Positions 45,484-55,119 are shown, counted from the stretch's first letter. The stretch: 64,000 nucleotides of DNA from Bacteroidota bacterium (GCA_020161455.1 JAIUNZ010000003.1:62001-126000); one strand, 5' to 3'. The notes: generated from the sequence alone by a model not told the origin. Made by a program: numbers and translations.

Positions 45484-46440
45484 TTATATTGCTTGTTTTA
45501 CTATTTTATTTTCTTGTTTTTCTGCGTAAGCCACGGCAGCATCGCGAACCCATTTTCCGTTTTCCCAAGCGTTAACTCTTGCAGAAATACGTTCTTTGTT
45601 GCATGGTCCATGACCTTTGACTACTTGCCAGAATTCATCCCAATTCATTTCTCCGAAATCGTAGGATTGTTTTTCTTCGTTCCATTTTAAATCTGGATCT
45701 GGGATTGTTAAACCAATCATATCAGCTTGAGGAACAGTTTGATCTATAAATTGTTGACGTAAATCGTCGTTACTTTTTCGTTTCAATTTCCACTTCATCG
45801 ATTGTTCTGTGTGAACCGATTCAGCATCTAAAGGTCCAAGCATCATTAAAGCTGGCCACCACCAACGATTTAAAGCGTCTTGTGCCATTTCTTTTTGTTC
45901 TGGAGTTCCTTCAGCTAAAGTCATCATGATTTGAAAACCTTGTCTTTGGTGGAAACTTTCTTCCTTACAAACACGCACCATTGCTCTTGCGTAAGGCCCA
46001 TATGAAGTGGAACATAAAGGTACTTGATTTATAATAGCTGCACCATCAACTAACCAACCAATGGCACCCATATCAGCCCAAGTTAAGGTTGGATAATTGA
46101 AAATACTAGAATATTTTGCTTTACCAGAATGCAATTGTTCGTATAATTCTTCGCGAGAAACTCCTAATGTTTCGCAAGCAGAATACAAGTATAAACCATG
46201 ACCTGCTTCATCTTGAATTTTTGCTAACAATGCAACTTTTCTTTTTAAAGATGGAGCACGAGTTATCCAATTCCCTTCTGGTAACATTCCTACGATTTCA
46301 GAATGTGCGTGTTGGGAAATTTGACGAATGTGTGTTTGACGGTATTTTTCCGGCATCCAATCTTTTGGTTCGATTTTTTCGTCGCGTGCAATTTTTGCAT
46401 CGAAAATTTCTTCTAAATTCTTAATTTCTTTTTCTGACAT
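45484..46440 (-). CDS. paaA: Phenylacetyl-CoA 1,2-epoxidase catalytic subunit PaaA
   Basis: A 318-residue di-iron oxygenase subunit. Carboxylate/His ligands are in [18 protein letters not shown] and [27 protein letters not shown] and [21 protein letters not shown] are further family landmarks. It epoxidises the aromatic ring of phenylacetyl-CoA with electrons delivered by PaaE. It lies between paaE and paaB. Confidence 0.96.
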   Translation of the reverse strand: MSEKEIKNLEEIFDAKIARDEKIEPKDWMPEKYRQTHIRQISQHAHSEIVGMLPEGNWITRAPSLKRKVALLAKIQDEAGHGLYLYSACETLGVSREELYEQLHSGKAKYSSIFNYPTLTWADMGAIGWLVDGAAIINQVPLCSTSYGPYARAMVRVCKEESFHQRQGFQIMMTLAEGTPEQKEMAQDALNRWWWPALMMLGPLDAESVHTEQSMKWKLKRKSNDDLRQQFIDQTVPQADMIGLTIPDPDLKWNEEKQSYDFGEMNWDEFWQVVKGHGPCNKERISARVNAWENGKWVRDAAVAYAEKQENKIVKQAI

Positions 46441-46442
46441 AA

Positions 46443-46480
46443 TTCTTAGTGATTAGCCGTTAGTAATTAGTGATTAGCTT
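46443..46480. repeat. Low-complexity TTAGTGATTAGC repeat before paaA
   Basis: TTAGTGATTAGCCGTTAGTAATTAGTGATTAGC-type tandem text, starting 3 bases before the paaA start codon, in the paaE-paaA spacer. Confidence 0.6.
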
Positions 46481-46506
46481 TAAAAACTTTCACTTTTATA
46501 TTTTTT

Positions 46507-47580
46507 TTAAACTCCGAAATCTACTACTACTTTATCAGTGGTTGGTACAGCTTGGCAGCTTAACACCAATCCGCGTGCAACTTCGTGAGCGTCTAGTGCA
46601 TAATTTATTTTCATTTCTACTTCTCCTTCTACTACCATACATTTACATGTGCTACAAACGCCACCTTTGCATGCGAAAGGTAAATCGGCTCCAGCGGCTA
46701 ATGCTCCATCAAGAATATTGTCGTAAGAATCCTCCATAACAAAATGGAATTCTTTTCCTCCATCTATAATGGTAACATCGGTACCGTTGACTTTATGTTC
46801 TACTATTTTTTGTATTCTTTTTTTATCTTCTTCAGAAATTCCTGATGTGAATAGTTCGTAATGAATTTTCTCTTTGTCTAATCCTGCTGCATTTAATTCA
46901 TCACGTAGTAAGAAAATCATATCTTCTGGTCCACAAATGAAACAATCATCAATTGATGGAATATCTATGATTTTATCCGTAAGAACTTGTATTTTTTCTC
47001 TGGTAAACCTTCCATTGAATAATTCTGAAAAACGGTGTTCTTTGGTTAAGAAGTGAAAAATTTCAAAACGACCGAAGTATCTGTTTTTCAGTTGTTCAAT
47101 TTCTTCTTTAAAGATAATTGTTTTTACGCTTCTATTCAAATAAAACAGTTTGAAAGTGCTATTTGGTTCTTGTGCTAAATGTGTTTTTATGATCGAAAGT
47201 ATAGGTGTAACGCCACTTCCTGCAGCAAAAGCGATATAATTTTTGGCTTTTTCTGGATTTACCTCAACATTAAATTTTCCACTCGGAGCCATTATTTCTA
47301 CAAAATCTCCTTTTTTTAAATTTTCATTAATAAAAGAAGAAAACAAACCACCAGGAATTTTCTTAACAGCAACTTGCCATTTATTTTCGATTGGTGAAGA
47401 ACATAATGAGTATGAACGACGAATATCTTGACCATCAATTATTGTTTTTAATGTCAAATGTTGTCCTTGTTTGTATTGAAATTCAGAAACTAATTCGTCT
47501 GGAATTTGAAAGGTAACTACAGCACAATCTCTAGTTTCTTTATAAATATCTTGAACTTGAATGTTATGAAATTTTGCCAT
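46507..47580 (-). CDS. paaE: Phenylacetyl-CoA epoxidase reductase PaaE
   Basis: A 357-residue flavo-iron-sulfur reductase: an N-terminal FAD domain (IRRSYSLCSSP), an NAD(P)H domain (FAAGSGVTPILSIIKT, CGPEDMIFLLRDEL) and a C-terminal plant-type [2Fe-2S] ferredoxin (PFACKGGVCSTCKCMVVEGE plus LSCQAVPTTDKV). It feeds electrons to PaaA. It is the first gene of the long paa run; its promoter carries a -7 box and a palindromic operator. Confidence 0.95.
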   Translation of the reverse strand: MAKFHNIQVQDIYKETRDCAVVTFQIPDELVSEFQYKQGQHLTLKTIIDGQDIRRSYSLCSSPIENKWQVAVKKIPGGLFSSFINENLKKGDFVEIMAPSGKFNVEVNPEKAKNYIAFAAGSGVTPILSIIKTHLAQEPNSTFKLFYLNRSVKTIIFKEEIEQLKNRYFGRFEIFHFLTKEHRFSELFNGRFTREKIQVLTDKIIDIPSIDDCFICGPEDMIFLLRDELNAAGLDKEKIHYELFTSGISEEDKKRIQKIVEHKVNGTDVTIIDGGKEFHFVMEDSYDNILDGALAAGADLPFACKGGVCSTCKCMVVEGEVEMKINYALDAHEVARGLVLSCQAVPTTDKVVVDFGV

Positions 47581-47600
47581 TTATATAATTTAATCTTTTC

Positions 47601-47633
47601 AACTAACAATTGTTAGTTTACAATGCAAATTTA
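47601..47633 (-). promoter_or_regulatory. paaE promoter with an 18-bp palindromic operator (probable TetR/PaaR site)
   Basis: On the minus strand the -7 box TAAATTTG (47633-47626) matches TAnnTTTG exactly, with TTTCG about 20 bases upstream as a -33-like element. Directly downstream, AACTAACAATTGTTAGTT (47601-47618) is a perfect 18-bp palindrome covering about +1 to +18. A repressor there would block the start of the paa operon. The adjacent TetR gene is the obvious candidate. Confidence 0.75.
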
Positions 47634-47681
47634 CTGAAAATATTAATTAGTTACGAAAACGTTGTAAATTTTTAACTTTTG

Positions 47682-48263
47682 TTAATTTACAATTCCATTA
47701 AGTAAAACTTCTTTTAAATTATTTTTCAAAGAAGTTTCCGTAAAGCCTTTTTTCTTTCCATACCATAAATAAAGTGTTCGAAGTGTTGAAAGCATTGAAA
47801 ATATTATAACTTCTTGATTTAGGTTTTTAATTTCGTTTGCAGCGATTCCGGATTTGATAATATTTCTGAAATTTTCTTCATAATCTTCACGCATTTTTAT
47901 AAAATAAATCAGTTCATTATCTGTTAAATGCATCCAGTCGTTGTTTAAACAAGCTAATGCTTCTGGGTTTCGTATTGTAATTTCAATATGTAACTGGATT
48001 ACTTTTTCTAATTTTTGAATGGTGGAAATTTCAGAATTGACTATGGAATTCATTGTTAAGGTAAATTCTTCGGCAATTTCTATAATGATTAATACCAGAA
48101 TCTCTTGTTTTGACTTGATGTGATTATACAAACTTGCGGCTTTAATATCTAAAGCTTGCGCAATATCTCTCATCGTTACGGCACTATATCCTTTTTCTTT
48201 AAAAAGTTTTGCAGCGCAATTTATAATTTCTGTTTTTCTATCGATAATCTTCATACTTGTCAA
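47682..48263 (-). CDS. TetR family transcriptional regulator (PaaR-like)
   Basis: A 193-residue protein with an N-terminal HTH (AAKLFKEKGYSAVTMRDIAQALDIKAASLYNHIKSKQEI, read as adjoining helices around residues 15-55) and a helical ligand domain. It lies just upstream of paaE on the same strand, but with the paaE promoter between them. By analogy with PaaR repressors it probably binds the paaE palindrome and releases it on binding phenylacetyl-CoA; that is inference from context. An AGTTACGTAACT palindrome (48279-48290) lies in its own upstream region. Confidence 0.85.
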   Translation of the reverse strand: MTSMKIIDRKTEIINCAAKLFKEKGYSAVTMRDIAQALDIKAASLYNHIKSKQEILVLIIIEIAEEFTLTMNSIVNSEISTIQKLEKVIQLHIEITIRNPEALACLNNDWMHLTDNELIYFIKMREDYEENFRNIIKSGIAANEIKNLNQEVIIFSMLSTLRTLYLWYGKKKGFTETSLKNNLKEVLLNGIVN

Positions 48264-48320
48264 ATATATAGATTTTATAGTTACGTAACTTTTGTTACTT
48301 CATAACTTAGTAAGGCATTG

Positions 48321-48328
48321 TATTTTTG
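48321..48328 (+). promoter_or_regulatory. -7 box of the rhodanese gene
   Basis: TATTTTTG matches TAnnTTTG. It lies 22 bases before the preferred ATG at 48351 and would place the transcript start downstream of the alternative ATG at 48318, which supports the shorter protein. Confidence 0.55.
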
Positions 48329-48350
48329 TCAAAAATTAAAAATTAAAAAA

Positions 48351-48659
48351 ATGGGAATATTAAGCATGATAGGATTAAGCGGAAAATCGGAAAGCGTTCA
48401 AGAGTTTATGAACAAAGGAGCTGTAATTATTGATGTTAGAACAGTGGGAGAATTTAGAGAAGGTCATATTAAGAATTCTAAAAACATTCCTTTAGACACT
48501 ATTTTTTCTAAAGTTGAAGAAATAAAAAAATTAAATAAACCTGTAATTGTGTGTTGTAGAAGCGGTATGAGAAGTGCTCAAGCAAACTCAATTTTAAAAA
48601 ACAGTGGTATTGAATGTATGAATGGTGGCGGTTGGCAGAGTTTGGAAGGAAAATTATAA
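48351..48659 (+). CDS. Single-domain rhodanese-like protein
   Basis: A 102-residue cytoplasmic protein, start taken at 48351 because the -7 box at 48321-48328 overlaps the upstream extension. The rhodanese fold shows IIDVRTVGEFREGHI, NIPLD and the active-site loop VCCRSGMRSAQA, with Cys as persulfide carrier, then NGGGWQSL. It moves sulfane sulfur between unknown partners. It is divergent from the TetR gene and ends at a terminator shared with the DUF6252 gene. Confidence 0.93.
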   Translation: MGILSMIGLSGKSESVQEFMNKGAVIIDVRTVGEFREGHIKNSKNIPLDTIFSKVEEIKKLNKPVIVCCRSGMRSAQANSILKNSGIECMNGGGWQSLEGKL

Positions 48660-48660
48660 A

Positions 48661-48689
48661 AAATGGCTTCCGATATTTGGAAGCCATTT
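48661..48689. terminator. Bidirectional terminator between the rhodanese and DUF6252 genes
   Basis: AAATGGCTTCC (48661-48671) pairs with GGAAGCCATTT (48679-48689) around seven bases. Confidence 0.82.
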
Positions 48690-48697
48690 ACAGTGTT

Positions 48698-49228
48698 TTA
48701 GTTTAACAACAATCTAAAAGAACCATTGGTAATGTTTTTTGTGTCACCATTGCAACTTTCATCAGCTTTAACCTCTTTTGCAGCACAGGAAAAAGTGCCT
48801 TCAATTTTAGCTGAGTCGATATAGGTAATTTCTAATGTTCCTATAGAGTTATCACAATTTACTGAACTGAATGTTACTACTGAAAAAGTAGTTGTATTAA
48901 CATCAATAAAAGTAAGTCCGCCACCGTTTTGACTTGTTGAATTTATATTATATGTTCCTGTAGTTAATGTTGTTCCTGATAATGGGTACAGTTGGATATT
49001 TAAAGATTTTCCATCTGTTGAAGTTCCCGATATATTCATAGAAGAACTACTAAAAGTACCACTAAAAAAATCTCCAGAAGACTGGAAATTACTACCTGCG
49101 ACATTTGCCTGTATGTAACTGCCTGTTTCAGGAATTGAACTTCCACCACTGTCACTTTTACTACATGAACTTAACAAGACTGAAATGCTTGTTAAAAGAA
49201 TTAATCCAAATTTGTTGATTGTTTTCAT
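48698..49228 (-). CDS. DUF6252-like lipoprotein
   Basis: A 176-residue lipoprotein with lipobox LLSSCSKS, a beta-rich Ser/Thr-rich body (YIQANVAGSNFQSSG, LNIQLYPLSGTTLTTGTYNI) and two conserved Cys pairs near the end. The family is of unknown function and common in Flavobacteriia. A class A 18-bp operator and a matching -7 box lie upstream, so it appears to be a target of the neighbouring two-component system rather than a downstream gene of the same transcript. Confidence 0.82.
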   Translation of the reverse strand: MKTINKFGLILLTSISVLLSSCSKSDSGGSSIPETGSYIQANVAGSNFQSSGDFFSGTFSSSSMNISGTSTDGKSLNIQLYPLSGTTLTTGTYNINSTSQNGGGLTFIDVNTTTFSVVTFSSVNCDNSIGTLEITYIDSAKIEGTFSCAAKEVKADESCNGDTKNITNGSFRLLLN

Positions 49229-49254
49229 ATTGATATTTGTTTAAGATTATGAGG

Positions 49255-49302
49255 CAAAGATTTAATTTTTCAAACCTTAAAACCATACGAAAAAATTCGT
49301 AT
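49255..49302 (-). promoter_or_regulatory. Class A operator and promoter of the DUF6252 gene
   Basis: The inverted repeat ATACGAA-AAAA-TTCGTAT spans 49285-49302, right after the response-regulator A stop. The -7 box AATCTTTG is at 49262-49255. The two centres are 35 bp apart, as at the other four sites of this type. Confidence 0.78.
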
Positions 49303-49950
49303 TTATATCAAATTATTATTTTTTGCTTTTTGAATAGCTTCTAATTTATTATGCACTTTTAGCTTGTTATAAATATTTTCAACATGTTTTCTAATCGTTC
49401 CAGATGACAAAATTAAATTGTTAGCAATAGCGTCATATTTTAGACCTTTGCTCAACTGTTCTAAAACTTCAATTTCTCTAGTGGTAAGTTTTATATTTTC
49501 ATCTATTGTTGAAGGTTCGATTAATGTTGGGTTTCTGAATAAATTTAGCGTTTTCATGGCAATGCTTGGTGTCATGGTTGCGCCACCATTTAGTGTTTCT
49601 AGAATTCCTTTTTTCAATTCGTCAGGAGAAACCTCTTTAAGCAAATAGCCATCAGCACCAGCTTTTATAGCATTAAAAATATTGGCATCATTGTCAAAAA
49701 CCGTAAGCATAATTATCTTAATATGTGGAAATTTTTGCTTAATAATTTCTGTAGCACCAATCCCATCCAATTTAGGCATTTCAATATCCATTAATATCAA
49801 ATCGTAATTACTGTTTTTTTCTAATTCTCTTATTATTTCTATGCCATTTATTGCAGTACATTTTATAATAAAATCTGAAAAAAGTGCTAGTTTTTGTCTT
49901 GTTGCTTGAATAAGAAATGAGTTGTCATCTACAATAGCTAACTTTATCAT
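49303..49950 (-). CDS. NarL/FixJ-type response regulator, module A
   Basis: A 215-residue response regulator. The receiver domain has Asp8/Asp9 and phosphoacceptor Asp55 in LILMDIEMP, the switch Thr in IIMLTVFDND and Lys in LLKEVSP. A linker and a LuxR-type HTH follow (LTTREIEVLEQLSKGL, with recognition helix SSGTIRKHVENIYNKL). It overlaps kinase A by 4 bases. It is about two-thirds identical by eye to the regulator at 62028. It probably binds the ATACGAA-N4-TTCGTAT sites, one of which starts just after its own stop. Confidence 0.93.
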   Translation of the reverse strand: MIKLAIVDDNSFLIQATRQKLALFSDFIIKCTAINGIEIIRELEKNSNYDLILMDIEMPKLDGIGATEIIKQKFPHIKIIMLTVFDNDANIFNAIKAGADGYLLKEVSPDELKKGILETLNGGATMTPSIAMKTLNLFRNPTLIEPSTIDENIKLTTREIEVLEQLSKGLKYDAIANNLILSSGTIRKHVENIYNKLKVHNKLEAIQKAKNNNLI

Positions 49951-51875
49951 GATTTAAAATTTAATTTTATTTGTGTTCCTTTTGTTGGTTCAGAAACTAT
50001 TTGGAATGTTCCTCCTATTTCTTCCATTCGCTTTTGCATATTTTGCAATCCGTTTCCATTAGAAATTGTTTCAACATCAAATCCTTTTCCATTGTCTTTT
50101 ATAATGATTTTTATTTCATTTTTGTCTAAAATAACTTCTACTAAAATGTTATTGGCTTCACTATATTTTATGGCATTATTGATAGCTTCTTGAATACATC
50201 GATAGACATTCATTCCTTGTACCGAACTAAGATGTGTATTTTTCAAGGCATTGTCAACCATAAAATTAAAAGAAATATCTGTAGTTGCAGTTGTTGCCTT
50301 TTCTATAAAATTTAAAATTCGCAATCGCAAATCTTCAAAATTTATGGTTTCAGAATTCATTGCCCAAATGGTATCGCGAAGTTCTACAATAGTATCTTTT
50401 GTGAAATTGGAAATATTTGAAAGTTTGCTTTCTAGAGTAGTGTTTTTAATATCAGCAACATATTTTGCAGTTTCTACGGATGAGATAATAAAAGTCAATT
50501 GTGCACCAATATTATCGTGTAAATCTTTAGAAATTGAAAGTCGTTGTTGTTGTAATTCATTTTGTTTTTCAATTTGAGTAATTGCCGATTTGAGTTCAAA
50601 TTCTTGTTTTTGTTGTTTGTTTTTTAGTTTTTGTTGACGGAAAATTAAAAACCCAAAAAGTGCGATAAAAAAAACAATTATTGTCAAACCTAAAAGCAAA
50701 ATGTTTTTATATTTAACTTCTTCTTTTTGTTGCGCAATCAATTTCTCTTTTTTAACAGTTTGATATTTAGTTTCAAATTCATTGGTTTGTTTTCTAACAG
50801 TTTGTTCAATAATTTTATCTTGTAAACGCATAATTGCATTACTATAGAAAGAAACACTGTCTTTTTGATTAAGTTGTGAAGATGTTTGAATTAAATAGTT
50901 ATAGGTTTGAATTAAATCTTCAAAATAGGCTGGCTCATTAGAGTATTCCTTTTTAAGTTTGAGCAGTATTTTTTTTGCCTCCAAAAATTTATGGTCTGTG
51001 ATTAAGCTACTAACAACATTTAAACTTAAACTGGTATCATCTTTTGATTTATTTATTTTTGATAAAATTTGAGCTGATTGTTGATTAAGTATTTTTGATT
51101 CATTACCCTTGTTTTGATCATTTTTGATTTTAGAAATATTATTTAAAACAGCTACTTCGCTGATTTTATTTCCAATTTCTCGAGAAATTTTTAAACATTT
51201 TTTATAATATTTTAAAGCATTTAATGTATCTGATAGCCTTAAAAAAATATTTCCTTTTGTTAGATATGAAGTGGACAAACCATCCAATTTATTGTTTTCT
51301 TCTTGGTATTGTATTGCTTTATTTAAATATTTTGATGCTTTTTGATAATTTTTTAAATCCATAAACAATGAAGAAATATTAGCATTTGTTAATGCTGCTG
51401 CTTCAAAATTATTTGTTTTCTCAAAATATTCAACAGATTCTAAATAAGATTTTAAAGCTAATTCTTTTTGATTTTGTTTGTTATAAACATTCGCCAAATT
51501 TGCAGCTATTTTTGCCATTCCCGTTTTATCATTTCTAATTTTACGAATTTTGTAAGCAATTAAATAACTGTTTTTTGAAGCTTCAAAGTCTGTTTTTCTA
51601 AAATAAACAGCTCCTAAATCACTATATATTTGAGCCAAAAGAGTAGAGTCTTTTAATCTCTCAGCTTCTTTTATAGCTTTTGAACCATAAAACAACGAAG
51701 AGTCAACAGAGATGTTAGCATAATACCAAGTTAAATCTGAATATATAGATGCTGTTTTTTTATCATCAGGATTTGATGACAAATCTTTTTTTAATTTATT
51801 AATTATTTCTTGAGCATTTTGAGAATAAGAAACTGTAAAACAAAAAATTAACAAAAATAAATGAATTTTTTTCAT
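49947..51875 (-). CDS. TPR-containing sensor histidine kinase, module A
   Basis: A 642-residue kinase. The signal peptide ends TVSYSQ. The periplasmic part has about six TPR-like repeats (residues 30-330: AQIYSDLGAVYFRK, AKIAANLANVYNKQ, AALTNANISSLF). A coiled coil, one membrane helix (ILLLGLTIIVFFIALFGFLIF), a second coiled coil and a HisKA_3 domain with phospho-His453 in SKDLHDNIGAQ follow, then a HATPase_c domain (DNGKGFD, NGNGLQNMQKRMEEIGG). It lies 13 bases after the small membrane gene and overlaps the regulator. Confidence 0.93.
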   Translation of the reverse strand: MKKIHLFLLIFCFTVSYSQNAQEIINKLKKDLSSNPDDKKTASIYSDLTWYYANISVDSSLFYGSKAIKEAERLKDSTLLAQIYSDLGAVYFRKTDFEASKNSYLIAYKIRKIRNDKTGMAKIAANLANVYNKQNQKELALKSYLESVEYFEKTNNFEAAALTNANISSLFMDLKNYQKASKYLNKAIQYQEENNKLDGLSTSYLTKGNIFLRLSDTLNALKYYKKCLKISREIGNKISEVAVLNNISKIKNDQNKGNESKILNQQSAQILSKINKSKDDTSLSLNVVSSLITDHKFLEAKKILLKLKKEYSNEPAYFEDLIQTYNYLIQTSSQLNQKDSVSFYSNAIMRLQDKIIEQTVRKQTNEFETKYQTVKKEKLIAQQKEEVKYKNILLLGLTIIVFFIALFGFLIFRQQKLKNKQQKQEFELKSAITQIEKQNELQQQRLSISKDLHDNIGAQLTFIISSVETAKYVADIKNTTLESKLSNISNFTKDTIVELRDTIWAMNSETINFEDLRLRILNFIEKATTATTDISFNFMVDNALKNTHLSSVQGMNVYRCIQEAINNAIKYSEANNILVEVILDKNEIKIIIKDNGKGFDVETISNGNGLQNMQKRMEEIGGTFQIVSEPTKGTQIKLNFKS

Positions 51876-51888
51876 ATTTAGTATGGTA

Positions 51889-52167
51889 TTAATCTAGTAA
51901 ATTATTAGCCGCCAATTTTTCAATTATTTCCTTTTGCAAATCAAATACATTTTGATCAATGTTGTTTCGAGCATTATATAAATTTTGAATTAATGAATCG
52001 GAAAGTTTTACTTTACTTTCTTGATTTTTATTCATTTCTAATAAATCATTTATAATGTTTTGTAGAAATTTGATTTTAATACTATGGTCTTCCTGTTCTT
52101 TTTTTATTTTGTAAGTTAAAAACAAAATAACTGAGCTTAAAAAAGCACTTATTATAATTATAAACAT
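51889..52167 (-). CDS. Small membrane-anchored coiled-coil protein, module A
   Basis: A 92-residue protein: one N-terminal membrane helix (IIISAFLSSVILFLTYKI) and a charged coiled-coil body with LQKEIIEKLAANNLLD at the end. It is the first gene of the kinase A operon, 13 bases before the kinase, with a class A operator and promoter in front. It may be an accessory signalling subunit. I do not recognise the family. Confidence 0.6.
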   Translation of the reverse strand: MFIIIISAFLSSVILFLTYKIKKEQEDHSIKIKFLQNIINDLLEMNKNQESKVKLSDSLIQNLYNARNNIDQNVFDLQKEIIEKLAANNLLD

Positions 52168-52184
52168 CTTCTTTTTATTTTAAT

Positions 52185-52232
52185 CAAAGATGCTACATTT
52201 TAGTATTTAAAGAAATACGCATAAATTCGTAT
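52185..52232 (-). promoter_or_regulatory. Class A operator and promoter of the kinase A operon
   Basis: ATACGCA-TAAA-TTCGTAT at 52215-52232 (one mismatch in the left arm) and the -7 box CATCTTTG at 52192-52185; centres 35 bp apart. This indicates autoregulation of the small membrane gene, kinase A and regulator A. The rest of the gap 52233-52430 is AT-rich and shows no gene or repeat. Confidence 0.75.
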
Positions 52233-52430
52233 TTTTTTAATTTTTTTAGCGAAAAATCATTTTCATTTTCATTCACATTTCCTTCATATTTCAACACTCA
52301 ACTCATTAAATTTGTATTGATTAAAATATTTTTCACTTTTGTATCTGTGGCGTTTTTTCTCAAAACCTTTATCTATTAATTTAAAACGAATATATAAAAG
52401 TAATTTGATAGTTACTTTGATTTTTTAGTA

Positions 52431-52466
52431 TTAAAAAAACCGTTCCAAGTAATCTTGAAACGGCTT
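52431..52466 (-). terminator. Terminator of the SUMF1-A / Ig-A operon
   Basis: On the minus strand, AGCCGTTTCAAG pairs with CTTGGAACGGT (one mismatch) and runs into seven T residues. The stem sequence is nearly the same as that of the module B terminator at 56735-56771. Confidence 0.82.
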
Positions 52467-52488
52467 ATTAAATTAAGATTTAAAAAAA

Positions 52489-55119
52489 TTATCTTTTCAC
52501 TATTTTAAATGTATTAATAACATTATTTTCAGAAGTTACTCTCAATACATAAGTTGCTGTTGGCAAATTATCTAGATTTAAAATTACTTCATTTAAAGTG
52601 AATTTATTACTAATTAATGTTTGACCAAGTATGTTTATAACTTCTACTTTTTCAATCAATTGATTGGAAACTACATTTACCAGGTCACGAGTTGGATTTG
52701 GATAAACACTAATCTGAAGTTTCACAAAATCCTCTGTTCCTAAACAACTTCCTAATGTCATAGTGACCGCAAGTCTAGTTGAACTTTCGCAGCCACTTAC
52801 TGTTTGTGAGGCATAATAAGTTGTCCCTGTTGAAATAGCTGTTGTAGAAGTCACTATATTTCCACCTATTGCCGCATCATACCAAATTACATTTGATCCA
52901 AGTACTGCAATTAATCCAACTGTTTCATCTTGACAAAAAGTTTGATTAGCAATTCCTGTCGGAGAAGCTGTTTGAGAGATTGTTGCTACTATTGCAGTTC
53001 TTGACGAATTACAAGTTCCATTATTTGATTCAACATAATAAGTAGTTGTTGCAGTTAAACTTGGAGTTACAAAACTTCCGCCTGTTGCTAAAGCTGTTCC
53101 GCCTACTGCAGTGGCATACCAAGAAATTGTGCCTGAATTCGCTGTTGCTTGAAGCGTAACACTTCCAGTTCCACATCGACTTGCTGGTGTTGTAGAAGTA
53201 ATTGTTGGTGTAGTATTAATTGTTGCTACTATTGCAGTTCTTGACGAATTACAAGTTCCATTATTTGCTTCAACATAATAAGTAGTTGTTGCAGCTAAAC
53301 TTGGAGTTACAAAACTTCCGCCTGTTGCTAAAGCTGTTCCGCCTGTTGCAGTGGCATACCAAGAAATTGTGCCTGAATTTGCTGTTGCTTGAAGTGTAAT
53401 GCTTCCAGTTCCACATCGACTTCCTGGTGTTGTAGAAGTAATTGTTGGTGAAGAGTTTACTGTTGCAATAACTGCTGTTCGAACGGAAGTACAAACACCA
53501 TTTACACTTTCCACATAATAAGTAGTAGTTGTAGAAATACTAGGGGTTGTAAAACTAGTTCCAGTTCCAAGTACTGAACCACCAGAAGCATTTGCATACC
53601 AGTTTAAAGTTCCTACAGTTGCAGAAGCATTTAACGTAACAGTTCCGGCATCACAACGACTGTTTGTTGTGCCAGTTACAATTGGTGTTGCATTTACTGT
53701 TGCAATAACTGCTGTTCTTACCGAAGTACATGATATAGTTGAAGCGTCAACGTAATAGATTGTTGTTGTAGTTAAACTTGGTGTTATAAAACTAGTTCCT
53801 GTTCCTAAACTAGAACCTCCAGATGAACTTGAATACCAATTTAGCGTTCCAGAGCTTGTTGTTGCTCCAAGTGTTACTGTTCCTGCATCACATCTAGTTG
53901 CAGGTGTTGTCGTTAACACGCTTGGCATAGTATTTACTGTTGCAATGACCGCAGTTCTTGGGGAAACACAAGTTCCATTTGCAGCTTCTACATAATAAGT
54001 AGTTGTTGCAGTTAAACTTGGAGTTACAAAACTTCCGCCTGTTGCTAAAGCTGTTCCGCCTGTTGCAGCGGAATACCAAGAAATTGTGCCTAAACTTGCT
54101 GTTGCTTGAAGTGTAACATTTCCAGTTCCACATCGACTTGCTGGTGTTGTTGAAGTAATACTAGGAGTAGCATTTACAGTAGCAATTACAGGGATTCTAG
54201 TTGAAGTACAAGTTCCATTAACCGTTTCCACATAATAAGTAGTTGTTGTAGAAATAGTTGGAGTTGTAAAACTAGTTCCTGTTGCTAAAGCCGTTCCTCC
54301 AGTTGGGTTTGCATACCAACTTAAAGCTCCAGCGCTAGCAGTAGCTTGTAAAATTACTGTTCCATTACCACAACGACTTGCCGGTGTTACTGAAGTAACT
54401 GTTGGGTAGGCTATTACCGTAATGTAACCCGTTATGGTTTCAATATCTGTTCCATTAAAATTGGCCGCTACTAGTGTCACCGCATAAGATCCAGCAGTGT
54501 TGAATGTTATAACTGGGTTTTGGTCTGTAGAAGTACCTGGAGTTCCTCCAGCAAATGTCCATGTCCAAGCCGAAGGAATATTTGTAGAAGTATCCGTAAA
54601 AGTTACTGTTTGACCTACACAGATTTCTGTTGTAGAAGCTGTAAAACTAGCTACTGGCGGTTGGGTTGGACAAATTGGTGCTGTTTTATCTAAAGTAAAT
54701 CCATCATCTTGTCCACCAAAGTAGGCATAAAATTGTGATGGAAAACTACAAACATTTGCTTCAAAATTTTCTACAGCTGCACCATCATTAATTCCACCAA
54801 AATAGGCGTAAAAAGAAGGTGGAGTACTACATGTAGTAGAACTAAATTCTTCAGTAGTTGCGCCGTCAGAAATTCCACCCAAATAGGCAAATTGAAAAGC
54901 TGCTGTTCCGCAGGTTGCTGTACTTAACTCATTGACACTTGAACCATCGTTTAATCCTCCAAAATAAGCATAAAAATGCGAAGGAACTGAACAACTGTTT
55001 GCGTTTAAATTATTTATTGTTGCACCATTAGAGTTTCCTCCATTGTATTGTGCATAAATAGTAAACTGTGTCAAAATAAATGTTAAGCAAACAACGATAT
55101 ATATTTTTGTTGTTTTCAT
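52489..55119 (-). CDS. T9SS-exported PKD/Ig-repeat protein with GGxxDG repeats, module A
   Basis: An 876-residue secreted protein. Signal peptide to about residue 24. Residues 24-145 hold five roughly 30-residue repeats of the form FGGxxDGxxxxxFxxxxCSxPxxFYAY. A PKD domain follows ([28 protein letters not shown]), then six near-identical 80-residue Ig-like domains ([17 protein letters not shown], [16 protein letters not shown], TTYYVE) and a seventh divergent one. The C-terminus is a T9SS type A sorting domain ([25 protein letters not shown]). It lies 73 bases after SUMF1-A in the same operon, is a paralogue of the 56797 protein, and is probably surface-displayed. Confidence 0.9.
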   Translation of the reverse strand: MKTTKIYIVVCLTFILTQFTIYAQYNGGNSNGATINNLNANSCSVPSHFYAYFGGLNDGSSVNELSTATCGTAAFQFAYLGGISDGATTEEFSSTTCSTPPSFYAYFGGINDGAAVENFEANVCSFPSQFYAYFGGQDDGFTLDKTAPICPTQPPVASFTASTTEICVGQTVTFTDTSTNIPSAWTWTFAGGTPGTSTDQNPVITFNTAGSYAVTLVAANFNGTDIETITGYITVIAYPTVTSVTPASRCGNGTVILQATASAGALSWYANPTGGTALATGTSFTTPTISTTTTYYVETVNGTCTSTRIPVIATVNATPSITSTTPASRCGTGNVTLQATASLGTISWYSAATGGTALATGGSFVTPSLTATTTYYVEAANGTCVSPRTAVIATVNTMPSVLTTTPATRCDAGTVTLGATTSSGTLNWYSSSSGGSSLGTGTSFITPSLTTTTIYYVDASTISCTSVRTAVIATVNATPIVTGTTNSRCDAGTVTLNASATVGTLNWYANASGGSVLGTGTSFTTPSISTTTTYYVESVNGVCTSVRTAVIATVNSSPTITSTTPGSRCGTGSITLQATANSGTISWYATATGGTALATGGSFVTPSLAATTTYYVEANNGTCNSSRTAIVATINTTPTITSTTPASRCGTGSVTLQATANSGTISWYATAVGGTALATGGSFVTPSLTATTTYYVESNNGTCNSSRTAIVATISQTASPTGIANQTFCQDETVGLIAVLGSNVIWYDAAIGGNIVTSTTAISTGTTYYASQTVSGCESSTRLAVTMTLGSCLGTEDFVKLQISVYPNPTRDLVNVVSNQLIEKVEVINILGQTLISNKFTLNEVILNLDNLPTATYVLRVTSENNVINTFKIVKR
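52970..54420. repeat. 240-bp tandem repeats encoding the Ig-like domains of Ig-A
   Basis: Six units with landmark CCACATCGACTTGC-type sequence near 53170, 53410, 53650, 53890, 54130 and 54370, at 240-base spacing. The units at about 53030-53230 and 53270-53470 are nearly identical. Confidence 0.85.

Noticed and set aside
35263-47580. A complete phenylacetate pathway including the CoA ligase paaK
   Set aside because: All other steps are present but no AMP-forming ligase is seen between 30 and 48 kb; paaK must be elsewhere.
48279-48290. AGTTACGTAACT palindrome as a second paaE-type operator
   Set aside because: It does not share the AACTAACAA half-site and has no fixed position to a -7 box; kept only as a note under the TetR gene.
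53270-54133. Short minus-strand frames rich in Cys, Asn and Ser within the Ig arrays (also in 57809-59947)
   Set aside because: Out-of-frame shadows of the tandem Ig coding sequence; composition follows from the repeat.
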